Shown piece by piece: positions 36,779 through 44,746 of a stretch of 64,000 nucleotides of DNA. A program made the translations under genes and the position numbers. Position 1 is the stretch's first letter, and each line of letters starts with the position of its first letter. Below the pieces are notes generated by a model. It was not told where the DNA came from and searched no databases. It was given only the letters and a program-made list of their open reading frames with translations. The DNA is from Pseudomonas pergaminensis (GTDB taxonomy: Bacteria; Pseudomonadota; Gammaproteobacteria; Pseudomonadales; Pseudomonadaceae): the NCBI RefSeq assembly GCF_024112395.2, contig NZ_CP078013.2, positions 3,906,001-3,970,000 on the forward strand. The letters run 5' to 3'.

Positions 36779-37707
36779 CGCGGCTTGACCACCACCAGCA
36801 GGTCGGTGAAGTACTCCACCTGGATCGGCAGGTTATCCGCCAATGACGACAGCGCCGCTGCCGTGTCGTCGAGCTTGAACACGCCGGACACCCGCAGGTT
36901 CTGCAGGGCCTGTGGATCGAAGCGCAGCATGCCGTGGCGATAGCTGGCGAGGGTTTGCAGGACCTCGCTCAGGGGTTGGTCGTTGACCTTGAGCAGGCCA
37001 CGGGTCCAGGCGTCGGGGTCGCCATCGTTGACCGCTTGCGGCGGCTGCGCGCGGCCATGGTCGAGGACCGAGCGCTGGCCGGCCTTGACCTTGACCCCAT
37101 CGAGGGTCTCGCCTTTGACCGCTACCGTGGACTCGATCACCGTCACCACCGTGGTGCCGTCTACCGCGCGCTTGACCAGGTAACGCGTGCCCAGCGCAGT
37201 GGCGGTGCCCTGGTCGGTACGCACCACGAAAGGCCGTTGCGTATCCTTGGCCACGTCTACCCAGAGCTCGCCCTGCAGCAGTTCGATCACCCGTTGATGG
37301 CCGTCGAACTTCACGTCCACCGCCGAGTTGCTGTTGAGCTGCAACTGGCTGCCGTCTTCGAGGGCGATCTGCCGGCGCTCACCAATGCCGGTGCGCTGGT
37401 CAGCCATCCAGAGGGGCAGGTGTTGCAGGCCCAGCCAACCGCACAGGACCACACCGAGCAAGCCCACCACCTGCGTGCCACGTGGACGTCGCGGGGTGAA
37501 GGCACGGTTCAGGGCAATGCGCGCGGGCTTGGCGGGCAACGCATCGAGGCTACCCCACAGCGCACTCATGCGCTCGATAGCCACTTCATGGCGCGGGTCG
37601 GCCTGGCGCCAGGCGTTGAAAGCCTGGCGATCGGCGTCGGTGACGGCTTCGTCGTGCAGGCGCGTGAGCCACTGCGCCGCCTGCTGGATGATCTGTTCGG
37701 AACTCAT
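36775..37707 (-). CDS. FecR-type anti-sigma / sigma regulator
   Basis: 310 aa from the ATG at 37707, overlapping the sigma factor stop by 4 bp. The N-terminal cytoplasmic part (QQAAQWLTRLHDEAVTDADR) has a Trp-rich sigma-binding pattern (FNAWRQAD, MSALWGSL). A single membrane span TQVVGLLGVVLCGWLGLQHL is at about 97-116. The periplasmic FecR domain follows (GIGERRQIALEDGSQLQLNS), ending in an STN-like segment. It controls the ECF sigma factor in response to a TonB receptor. Its stop overlaps that of the convergent activator gene by 4 bp. Confidence 0.92.
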   Translation of the reverse strand: MSSEQIIQQAAQWLTRLHDEAVTDADRQAFNAWRQADPRHEVAIERMSALWGSLDALPAKPARIALNRAFTPRRPRGTQVVGLLGVVLCGWLGLQHLPLWMADQRTGIGERRQIALEDGSQLQLNSNSAVDVKFDGHQRVIELLQGELWVDVAKDTQRPFVVRTDQGTATALGTRYLVKRAVDGTTVVTVIESTVAVKGETLDGVKVKAGQRSVLDHGRAQPPQAVNDGDPDAWTRGLLKVNDQPLSEVLQTLASYRHGMLRFDPQALQNLRVSGVFKLDDTAAALSSLADNLPIQVEYFTDLLVVVKPR

Positions 37708-38246
37708 GCCAGCGGGTCGGCCGGGTGCAGGCTGTGGTAGCAATGCACCAAGGCGCTGGAGATGTAGTTTTTGACGGTGCTGGACGACACGTCCAGGCGC
37801 GTGGCGATCTCGCTGTAGGTCAGGCCATCGAGGCGACTCAGCAGGAACGCTTCGCGGGCCTTGGCCGGCAGGCCGGCGAGCATCTCGGCAATGCGTTCGA
37901 GCGCTTGCAGCGCCACGTGAATCGCGGCGGGGTCGGGCATGCCGGCGTCTTCGCACTGGATCGCCAGGGCTTCCATGTAGGCTTTTTCGATACGGCGACG
38001 ACGGGCGCCGTCGATCAACAGCCGCCCTGCCGTGGTGGCCAGGAAAGCACGAGGTTCCTTGATCGACTGCGGCTCGGCCAGCATCAGCACGCGGATGAAC
38101 GCGTCATGGGCCAGGTCGGCGGCATGCTGGGAGCATCCGAGTTTCTTGCGCAGCCAGCCGTGCAACCAGCCCTGGTGCTCGCTGTACATCGCCGTGAGGG
38201 TCTGCTGCCGGACGGAGTCGCCCAGCGCGGCCGGAATGTCATGCAT
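37704..38246 (-). CDS. FecI-type ECF sigma factor
   Basis: 180 aa from the ATG at 38246; a TTG two codons earlier is possible. Region 2 is HAADLAHDAFIRVLMLAEPQ, with EPRAFLATTAGRLLIDGARR. Region 4 is LAGLPAKAREAFLLSRLDGL then SEIATRLDVSSSTVKNYISS. It follows the iron-starvation sigma pattern: co-transcribed with a FecR gene and next to a TonB receptor gene that it probably drives. Confidence 0.93.
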   Translation of the reverse strand: MHDIPAALGDSVRQQTLTAMYSEHQGWLHGWLRKKLGCSQHAADLAHDAFIRVLMLAEPQSIKEPRAFLATTAGRLLIDGARRRRIEKAYMEALAIQCEDAGMPDPAAIHVALQALERIAEMLAGLPAKAREAFLLSRLDGLTYSEIATRLDVSSSTVKNYISSALVHCYHSLHPADPLA

Positions 38247-38304
38247 GCGCAAAAAGATCTCAAATGGGAAATGTTACCAATTGCGCAAACAATGCCAGTA
38301 AAAC

Positions 38305-38417
38305 GGTGTAGGAGCAAGTGTCGCTCCTATGTCGGATGCTGCCCACTGTAGGAGCCCGGCTTGCCGGCGATGGCGCCCTTAAGATCGCTGTCGCCGGCAA
38401 GCCGGGCTCCTACAGTG
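38305..38417. repeat. REPIN plus short hairpin between receptor and sigma factor
   Basis: CACTGTAGGAGCCCGGCTTG plus CCGGCGA is mirrored by TCGCCGG plus CAAGCCGGGCTCCTACAGTG at 38344-38417. A smaller TAGGAGC/GCTCCTA hairpin precedes it (38309-38329). This is a different REP class from the GAGCGGGCTTGC type. It separates the upstream end of the FecI gene from the receptor stop. Confidence 0.88.
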
Positions 38418-38447
38418 GAACGGAGGTGTTTTAAAAATTACGTTCCT

Positions 38448-40565
38448 TTAGCGCCAGCTCCAGGACACGCCGGTGTAGATGCCACGGCCATCCGCCGGCG
38501 TGGAGCGCGCGACGTCCAGCCCCTTGTCGTCGTAACCCGGCGTGACGGTATTGGCGTAGCGCCGGTTGGTCAGGTTGCGCAGGTCGACCCAGGCTTGCCA
38601 GTCTTGCTTGGGTGCGTCGTAGCCGAAGGTAGCGCCGAGAATGGTGTAGGACGCGGCGTAGTAGGAATTGGCGTAGTCCACCGCCACCCTGGAGGAATAC
38701 TCGGTATTGAGGCTGGTGTAGAAGCCTGTCGGGTGGCTGTAGCGCACTTGGGCCTGGTAATAGTGCTTGGGAATGCCGGGCAAGGTGTTGTCGCCGAAGC
38801 GGTCATCGTCACGGTAGTGGAAGTCACTGAAGGTGTAGGCCTGGCGCAGGGCAACCTGGCCTTTGCGGCCACCGTCCCACAACGGGCTGAGCAGGCTCAG
38901 CTCAACGCCTTGGTGCACGGTGGGGCTGGCGTTGGACTCGGCGACGATGGCATTGCTGGTGGAGGTCTGTGCCTGGGTTTCCACGGTGAGCAGTTCGTGG
39001 CGCACTTCGGAGCGGTACAGCGCCAGGTCCCACTGGCCGAGCCAGGCTTCGCCACGGCCACCGATCTCCAGGGTGGTGGCGGTCTGGTTTTTCAGGCTCA
39101 CGCCTTCGCGCTGCAAACCGGTGGCCGGTCCACTGCCTGTGGGGAAGTATTTGTTGGAGCCCCAGATCATCGACCAGGCGTGCGGCGGCTCCACCGAGCG
39201 GCTCAGGTTGCCGTACACCTGCAATTGCGGGGTGAAGTCGTAACGCAGGCCGACGCGCGGCGCGTAGTCCCAGTCGTGTTGGCTGAGCGGTGCCTGGCCT
39301 TCGGGATAAGTGACCTGGGTTTCGCGACGGGTATAGATCGCCGCCAGGCCGGTGGTCAGCCACAGGTCAGGCACCAGTTCCAGGTCGTTGCCGATATGCA
39401 GCACGGTGTCGGAGCCCAGGTAGCTGTAGTCACGGGTCTTGGTGCCAGGCGTGTAGCCGGCAGTGTTACCGGAAGGCGTGCGTACATACTCCGAAGCGCC
39501 GTTGTTGGGCATCGCCTGGGTGGTGCGCAGGCCGAGCGTGGTCTTGCTGTCGTGGCCGAACAGCGTGTCCTGGCGGATGTAGTTGAGGGTGCTACTGATG
39601 TCGGTGTAGGCGACTTTCAGGCGGTTGGTGCCTTCGCGCAGGTCCATCGGGTAATCGTGGTAGGCCAGGCCGACTTCGACCCGGGCATTGTCATCCAGCT
39701 GCAGGGTGGTCTTGTTGGCGATCCAGGTGGAACCTGGCTGCAGGCGCTTGGAGTCGCGGGCGGCGTTGAGGCTGTTGGCCGCGCGTGGGTCATGGCTGAT
39801 CTGGGCACGGGTGAGCTTGCCGGGGGTGTCGTTGGTGGTTTCGCGGTAGCGGAAATAGAAACGGGTTTCCAGGTCCGGGTTGAAGCGGTAGCCGAAGTTG
39901 GCCGCCATGCCCTTGCCAGTGCCGTCGCTCTGGCGCTGGTAACCGTCGGACTCGGAGTCGGTAAGGCTGATGTAGTAGTCGGCATCCCCCACCACCTGGC
40001 CCGAACTGATCTCGCGCTGGGCATAGCCTTTGCTGCCCGCTTCGTAACGCAATTGCAGCTTGGGAGCGTCGTAACCGGTGCGTGTCACGTAGTTGACTGC
40101 GCCACCCAGGGCCAACGCGCCCTGATCGAAACCATTGGCGCCGCGCAGCACTTCCACCCGGCTTTGCCACAACGGGTCTTTGAGTTCATAGGGCGTACCG
40201 CCGGGGCCGGTGAGTGGCAGGCCGTCGAACATTTCGTACAGGCCGGAGGCATGGGCACCGGGGCTGCGGTTCAGGCCCGAGCCGCGAATCGAGAGTTTTA
40301 CCCCTTCATTATTCGCCGCCTTGGCATACACCCCGGCCTGGTACTTGAACACGTCTTCGTTGGTGCTCACCCTGCCCTGCTGCACGTTGTCCATGTCGAT
40401 GTAATGGGTGCCGCCGGGCACGCTCCTGAGCTGCGCCTGGGCCACTTCACCGGCGCTGGCTTCGCTGCTGGTGACTTCGACCGGGGCCAATTGCAGGTCT
40501 TCGGCGTGCACCAGCGAGCTTAACGTCAGGGCGGCAAGAAGGAACGGAGGTTGGCGCAGCAGCAT
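38448..40565 (-). CDS. TonB-dependent outer-membrane receptor, no signalling domain
   Basis: 705 aa from the ATG at 40565, starting a signal peptide that ends LVHA-EDL. The TonB box region (LQLAPVEVTS) comes directly after the signal, followed by the plug (VKLSIRGSGLNRSPGAHASG, RVEVLRGANGFDQGALALGG). The beta-barrel ends with the aromatic GIYTGVSWSWR. The 80-residue STN domain that normally talks to FecR is absent. The barrel resembles FecA/siderophore-type receptors, but the ligand is unknown. Upstream there is a 223-bp region before the next gene. Confidence 0.92.
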   Translation of the reverse strand: MLLRQPPFLLAALTLSSLVHAEDLQLAPVEVTSSEASAGEVAQAQLRSVPGGTHYIDMDNVQQGRVSTNEDVFKYQAGVYAKAANNEGVKLSIRGSGLNRSPGAHASGLYEMFDGLPLTGPGGTPYELKDPLWQSRVEVLRGANGFDQGALALGGAVNYVTRTGYDAPKLQLRYEAGSKGYAQREISSGQVVGDADYYISLTDSESDGYQRQSDGTGKGMAANFGYRFNPDLETRFYFRYRETTNDTPGKLTRAQISHDPRAANSLNAARDSKRLQPGSTWIANKTTLQLDDNARVEVGLAYHDYPMDLREGTNRLKVAYTDISSTLNYIRQDTLFGHDSKTTLGLRTTQAMPNNGASEYVRTPSGNTAGYTPGTKTRDYSYLGSDTVLHIGNDLELVPDLWLTTGLAAIYTRRETQVTYPEGQAPLSQHDWDYAPRVGLRYDFTPQLQVYGNLSRSVEPPHAWSMIWGSNKYFPTGSGPATGLQREGVSLKNQTATTLEIGGRGEAWLGQWDLALYRSEVRHELLTVETQAQTSTSNAIVAESNASPTVHQGVELSLLSPLWDGGRKGQVALRQAYTFSDFHYRDDDRFGDNTLPGIPKHYYQAQVRYSHPTGFYTSLNTEYSSRVAVDYANSYYAASYTILGATFGYDAPKQDWQAWVDLRNLTNRRYANTVTPGYDDKGLDVARSTPADGRGIYTGVSWSWR

Positions 40566-40788
40566 GGGGCGGGTCCTTGGAATTCGGGGGGCACGTGGTG
40601 GGAAGACAGGCACGCCCGCCAGGTCACTCCTTATTAACGGACCAGACCTTTCCCACAACAGCGTCGGACGTTGATTCTTTTCTAAGTCCGAAATCGAATT
40701 AACACATGCAAACTCAGTATTTAAAGAAATAACCCCCAAGCATTACTGTGGAGCCACTGAGTCAACCACGTACCATGAGACCGCCCCC

Positions 40789-40947
40789 ATGCAGACATCC
40801 GCCACGATCATCGACTTCACGCTCCTCCGTAAACGCCGCCAGGCGCGTGCAGCGGCCGAGTTGATGTGGGCGATGTACGCCGCGCGTGCCGGGCTGGCGG
40901 TGTTTACTGCCCAGGCTGCTGCGTCCAGCGATACTCGCCGGGCGTAA
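40789..40947 (+). CDS. Small ORF (52 aa) immediately upstream of the XRE-cupin regulator
   Basis: The ATG at 40789 opens 52 codons, ending in TAA 5 bp before the regulator start. The product begins MQTSATIIDFTLLRKRRQAR and continues with a short hydrophobic AELMWAMYAARAGLAVF stretch. No strong ribosome site precedes it. G/C-ending codons and the tight spacing to the next gene argue for a real small protein or leader peptide. I do not recognise a family. Confidence 0.5.
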   Translation: MQTSATIIDFTLLRKRRQARAAAELMWAMYAARAGLAVFTAQAAASSDTRRA

Positions 40948-40952
40948 GGCCG

Positions 40953-41579
40953 ATGAATTTCCTGCACGTGCTTCCCGAACCGCCTGAACCCCTGCCCAAA
41001 CCCAGCACTGACGACGACGTGATCAGCCTGTGCGTCGCCCACAACCTGCAACGCCTGCGCAGCAAACGCCACTTGTCCCTGGATGGGTTGGCACGTGCCT
41101 GTGGCGTGAGCCGGGCAATGCTGGCGCAGATCGAATCCGGGCGCAGCGTGCCGTCAATCAAGGTGCTGTGCAAGATTGCCAAGGGCTTGAAGGTGTCCGT
41201 AGCGGCGTTCCTGGAGGACCGCGCCTTCGAAGGGGTGGAAGTGCTGCCGGCGCAACAGAGCAAGCGCCTGGTGAGTGCCGATGGCGCGTTTATCAGCCGG
41301 GCATTGTTTCCCTACGATACCGCGCGCCAGTCCGAGTTCTACGAGATCCGCCTGCGCGCATTGGGCGAGGAAGTTTCCGAAGGCCATGGTCCCGGCATCC
41401 AGGAAAACCTGGTGGTGGCCCAAGGCGTGCTGGAAGTCAGCGTCAACGACGCGCGCTATTTGCTTTCAACCGGCGACTCGATCCTGTTCTATGCCGACCA
41501 GCCCCACCGCTACCGCAACCCGGCAGACAGCGAGGCCGTGGCGTTCCTGGTAATTACCTACCCCGAACGCCTGGATTGA
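40953..41579 (+). CDS. XRE-cupin transcriptional regulator
   Basis: 208 aa from the ATG at 40953; the longer reading from 40866 overlaps the small ORF in another frame. N-terminal helix-turn-helix LSLDGLARACGVSRAMLAQI then ESGRSVPSIKVLCKIA. C-terminal cupin: EEVSEGHGPGIQENLVVAQG then VLEVSVNDARYLLSTGDSIL. Family members regulate amine, amino-acid or stress pathways. The ATG has TAAGG 5 nt upstream. The target is unknown; a bidirectional terminator separates it from the convergent Met-rich gene. Confidence 0.92.
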   Translation: MNFLHVLPEPPEPLPKPSTDDDVISLCVAHNLQRLRSKRHLSLDGLARACGVSRAMLAQIESGRSVPSIKVLCKIAKGLKVSVAAFLEDRAFEGVEVLPAQQSKRLVSADGAFISRALFPYDTARQSEFYEIRLRALGEEVSEGHGPGIQENLVVAQGVLEVSVNDARYLLSTGDSILFYADQPHRYRNPADSEAVAFLVITYPERLD

Positions 41580-41584
41580 AACGC

Positions 41585-41615
41585 AAAACGCCCCGAATAA
41601 TCGGGGCGTTTTTTT
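41585..41615. terminator. Bidirectional rho-independent terminator
   Basis: CGCCCCGA pairs with TCGGGGCG around ATAA. T-runs follow on both strands: seven T on the plus strand and four on the minus strand. It ends the XRE-cupin regulator transcript and the convergent Met-rich gene transcript. Confidence 0.95.
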
Positions 41616-41629
41616 GAGTGCGGGACCTA

Positions 41630-42127
41630 TCAGCAGGTGCAGCACATCATCGGCATGCCGTTGCAGCTCATCATCATCGGCATGGCGCAGTCGTTCATCA
41701 TTTTGTTCATGAGCATGCAGCAGTTTTCCATCATGGCCATGCTCATGCCTGGCATCGGCATCATTTTGCACATCATGCTGTCGCCCATCAGGGTGCATTC
41801 CATCACGCACTTCATCATCGGCATTGGCATGCCCATCATCGGCATCATGTTCATGCCGGTCATCATGGCCATGGCGTCGGCCGACATGCACATCATCGAC
41901 ATGTTGGCGCACTGCATCATCATCGGCATGCCGCAGTTCATCATCATCGCCATCATTTCGGCGTTGGTCTTGAACTGAGCCATGTCCATACCGGCAGCTG
42001 GCTTCATGGTGCACATCATGGCGTCCGCAGCCATTTCGCACTTCATGGTGGCCATCATCATCGGCATGCCCATCATCGGCATCATGGGCATGGAGGTGTT
42101 CATCGGCATCTGCATGGCATTCATCAT
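41630..42127 (-). CDS. Extremely methionine- and cysteine-rich cytosolic protein
   Basis: 165 aa with 68 Met (41%) and 15 Cys (9%) by hand count; no His, Trp or Tyr, one Phe and two Leu. No signal peptide or membrane span. GGAG lies 8 nt before the ATG (42127; ATG 42124 is the alternative). A CxMPMMMxC motif occurs at 65-73 and 147-155. MPMMPMMGMPMMM near the start returns as MMPMMGMPMPMM near 94, and MKCxM...MMCxM pairs occur around 28 and 106, so the gene arose by internal duplication. AQFKTNAEMMAMM is faintly phasin-like. Thioether and thiol ligands without His suggest soft metals (Cu(I), Ag(I), Hg(II)) or an oxidant sink, which is inference. Confidence 0.85.
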   Translation of the reverse strand: MMNAMQMPMNTSMPMMPMMGMPMMMATMKCEMAADAMMCTMKPAAGMDMAQFKTNAEMMAMMMNCGMPMMMQCANMSMMCMSADAMAMMTGMNMMPMMGMPMPMMKCVMECTLMGDSMMCKMMPMPGMSMAMMENCCMLMNKMMNDCAMPMMMSCNGMPMMCCTC

Positions 42128-42397
42128 CTTCGAAACTCCGTAATCGACAGGAAATGAGTAAGTTCTGGGGCCGATTCTAGAGACGCCGGAGGGCGGCGCA
42201 AGACGGCAGCAGAGCAGCAGGAATGGATGTTCGGGGGAGAGCTTAGCTGAAGAAAACAGCTGCGCCGGATGTGATGATGAGGATTTCGTCGTTATGGCAT
42301 TCATCCTGATTGTTGAACGATGTAAAACGACACTATGGATATTCGATCCTGGAATCTCGACCAATCTTATGGAAATAAACGATCTAACAGGGCGCAA

Positions 42398-42667
42398 CTA
42401 GTGCTCAGGTTTCCTTAACGTGTGCATCAACTCTTCCGCTTCCGACCCAGGCGGGAGCCGAAAACCATACATTTCATCAGCGTCCAGTATCTCACCCAGT
42501 ACCTCGAGCAACTGCGCCTCGGTCGGTGATTCGCGCAGCAGCTTGTGTGCCGGCAGCAACACGTCGGCGGAAACGCCCTGGGCACTCGCCGCATCGATCA
42601 CGGCAAAGAGGATAAAGCGCAAACGTATTTCGCGATCAGTAGGCCAAACCGTTTTTTGCTTACCCAT
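42398..42667 (-). CDS. Small conserved-looking hypothetical protein
   Basis: 89 aa from the ATG at 42667, with GAGAGAGG upstream. The product is soluble and acidic, begins MGKQKTVWPTDREIRLRFIL and contains LPAHKLLRESPTEAQLLEVL followed by GEILDADEMYGF. It has no signal, membrane span or cysteine. No family recognised. It lies 270 bp upstream of the Met-rich gene on the same strand, but that gap, which holds nothing I recognise, argues against a common operon. Confidence 0.7.
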   Translation of the reverse strand: MGKQKTVWPTDREIRLRFILFAVIDAASAQGVSADVLLPAHKLLRESPTEAQLLEVLGEILDADEMYGFRLPPGSEAEELMHTLRKPEH

Positions 42668-42843
42668 GCTGGAGGCCTCTCTCTTTCGGAAAAATCCGAG
42701 GCTATTGATGACCGCAGGGTGTTTCAAGCACGGGGAGGCAAGATAGGCCACTTCCTACAGAGGAAAGGGAAACACCGCACCCATCATCAGGGATAAACAA
42801 GCGTTCAGGGGATGACTGACGGTGTTGCGTGCCCGTACATGGG

Positions 42844-43557
42844 TCACTGCACTGGCAGGAAATTCATCAGCAACAAGCTCTGCGCATAGTTCAGGCCAAT
42901 GCGGCGGTAGCGCTCGTCGAGCATCTGGGTCAGCAGGTCGAGGCGCGCGACAATCTTGCCGAACTCCACCGCAAAACTCAGGTTGCTGCCCTCCTCCGAT
43001 ATCTCATTGGAAAACAGCAGCAGCACGCCATTCGCATCCTGGCGTTTGCTTAACAGCCAGGTGGCCTTCTCGATATTGCGCGCGGCATTGCTGACGAACT
43101 GCGGGTTGATCGAGTCGGTGATGTAGAACTCGGTGCGCCCGCCGTGGGCGGTGACGATCATGCTGCCGATCGCATAGATAAACGCGCCAACCCGATCGCC
43201 CTTGAATTCCGGGCTCAAGGAATAGCTCAGCGCCACCAAATCACGACGCTCCCCAAGGGCGGGTAGCGCGCGCCGTTGCTCGATGGCCTGGCGAATCTCC
43301 CGCGCCGCCGTAACCGCATCCGGATAACCCGACTGGCGCCATTGGCTGGGATTGCGCAGGTAGAGTTTATTCATCAGCAAATACAGGCTTTGCAGGTTGC
43401 CACGCATGCCCAGCGTCGCCATGCGATCCACACTGGTCTGGAAGAACTCATCGGGCTTGCCATTGCTGAACTGCTTGGCGATATCGCGCCCCTGCTGCTG
43501 GCTGCAACCGCTGGCACAGAGCATTAACACGGCCGCCAGCAACAAGGGCTGGCGCAT
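42844..43557 (-). CDS. Putative lipoprotein of unknown function
   Basis: 237 aa from the ATG at 43557, which gives a classic lipoprotein signal (MRQPLLLAAVLMLCASGC, lipobox LCASGC). An ATG at 43593 would lengthen the n-region. The mature part contains FFQTSVDRMATLGMRGNLQS, LVALSYSLSPEFKGDRVGAF and AARNIEKATWLLSKRQDANG. It has no recognised domain. It probably sits at the outer or inner membrane facing the periplasm. It stands alone with no close neighbours on its strand. Confidence 0.8.
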   Translation of the reverse strand: MRQPLLLAAVLMLCASGCSQQQGRDIAKQFSNGKPDEFFQTSVDRMATLGMRGNLQSLYLLMNKLYLRNPSQWRQSGYPDAVTAAREIRQAIEQRRALPALGERRDLVALSYSLSPEFKGDRVGAFIYAIGSMIVTAHGGRTEFYITDSINPQFVSNAARNIEKATWLLSKRQDANGVLLLFSNEISEEGSNLSFAVEFGKIVARLDLLTQMLDERYRRIGLNYAQSLLLMNFLPVQ

Positions 43558-44070
43558 CCGTCGAAGGTTGAAACAAGGAAACGTGCGATCCATCGGCACC
43601 CGATCTGGCTCATCTGCCCACGCGGGGATCGGCGGGGCTGGGACAAGGATAGAGCGGAGAAATCCAGAAAAGTGCAATGGCGGTGGGGAGATAGTTGTAA
43701 GCAGAAGCCGCCGGGGCGGTGAAAAGGCGCAGCCGCCACGAATATTTTCCAGGGTCTATACTGTTTGTAACAGTTGCGTGTGTTGTCGGCGATCCAGGGT
43801 GGCAGTTCAACCTTTGAGGGGCTGACGCGGTTGTCTCCATCACCGACGGCATACCCATCAGCAGCTGTAATTGAGGGAGACGGCAATGAAACATCCAATT
43901 CGAGCACAAATGGTTGTTCAGGTGATTTGCCTGCTTTCGGTGGCGCAGCTGTTTTGCTGAGCTGAGTATCACTGCCTTAACACCCAACCGCAGGCGCGGT
44001 AGTGGAAGGTATTGCCCGTGATAAACCGGCAAACTGGCCCGACATCCCAATGCCGGGCCAGAACGTGCAG
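43558..44070. other. Gene-poor stretch with one tiny ORF
   Basis: Between the lipoprotein start and the SMR-like stop no normal-sized gene is convincing. TATACT at 43757 could be a plus-strand -10 element, but no matching -35 was seen. The only item of note is the 24-codon ORF at 43886 with a strong ribosome site. Confidence 0.5.
43886..43960 (+). CDS. Possible 24-aa hydrophobic peptide
   Basis: The ATG at 43886 is preceded by GAGGGAGA, a strong ribosome site 6 nt away. The product MKHPIRAQMVVQVICLLSVA plus QLFC has a basic start and a 13-16 residue hydrophobic core, like small membrane peptides or type I toxins. It could also be a cut-off signal peptide. Only sequence at this locus supports it. 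Confidence 0.4.
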   Translation: MKHPIRAQMVVQVICLLSVAQLFC

Positions 44071-44427
44071 CTACAGCAAGACCGTGGCGAGCATGCCCAA
44101 GGCGCCCAGGCAAAAGCCGATCAACGCACCCCGCCCGGGGACTTCATGGAACAGTGCCCAAATCACCACAGGCTCCAGCAGCAATAACGATGTGATGGAC
44201 ACCACCGTGACCACCCAAATGTCACCGACCGCCAGATACCCCAGCCAGTAAGCCCCCAACAGACAAAGGCCGGCAAAGCACATCACCACCACCGGCATGA
44301 TGAACCCTTGCCACGAACCATCGCCTGCCTGAGCCAGCCTGGCGGTAACTACCTCACTGTAGATCGCACAAAACTCACCGATTACCATCAACCCTAGAGC
44401 AGAAACTCCGAGTAATTCTTTGGACAT
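44071..44427 (-). CDS. Small four-span membrane protein, SMR/EamA-like
   Basis: 118 aa with four hydrophobic segments, starting MSKELLGVSALGLMVIGEFC, and AAGGAG 6 nt before the ATG. The conserved Glu in the first span (VIGEFCAIYSEV) and the last span GALIGFCLGALGMLATVLL resemble small multidrug resistance or half-EamA proteins that work as dimers. TSLLLLEPVVIWALFHEVPG is typical of EamA-type spans. The transported compound is unknown. A 55-aa ORF overlaps its start. Confidence 0.8.
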   Translation of the reverse strand: MSKELLGVSALGLMVIGEFCAIYSEVVTARLAQAGDGSWQGFIMPVVVMCFAGLCLLGAYWLGYLAVGDIWVVTVVSITSLLLLEPVVIWALFHEVPGRGALIGFCLGALGMLATVLL

Positions 44428-44561
44428 ATCAAAAACTCCTTCGTATTCAACGCACTGTTTTTCAACTCCCAGTGGGCAATGCTGCTGCCGAGGGTTTCGT
44501 TGCAGAGATACGAAGCAGCCTTGAACAGGCCTGAATTACCGAAGTGCTTTTGCATGCTCAT
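44394..44561 (-). CDS. Possible 55-aa ORF overlapping the SMR-like gene start
   Basis: The ATG at 44561 follows AAAAAGGAC. The peptide starts MSMQKHFGNSGLFKAASYLC and ends PKNYSEFLL, overlapping the SMR-like gene by 34 bp in another frame, with that gene's ribosome site inside it. This is a plausible leader or translationally coupled small protein. No family recognised. The other 185 bp up to the diguanylate cyclase start hold nothing else I can identify. Confidence 0.4.
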   Translation of the reverse strand: MSMQKHFGNSGLFKAASYLCNETLGSSIAHWELKNSALNTKEFLICPKNYSEFLL

Positions 44562-44746
44562 GTCCTTTTTGGGGGTGAGGCTTGGCGACCAGGCAGGTCG
44601 CTCGTTGCGATCATACGTTTCGTCAGCGGCCTTGCACAACCAAGGCCCGGCTGGCGAGCACGCCATAAAAAATAGGCCGCGCCCTCGCCGCCGCTCCTCA
44701 TGATCGGGCTATGATCGACCCATACGAACCGGACGCCTGATGCCCC

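Noticed and set aside
41618..42157. 179-codon histidine-rich plus-strand frame opposite the Met-rich gene
   Set aside because: Its histidines are nearly all CAT, the complement of ATG, whereas this genome prefers G/C-ending codons. It lacks a ribosome site and begins just after a terminator.
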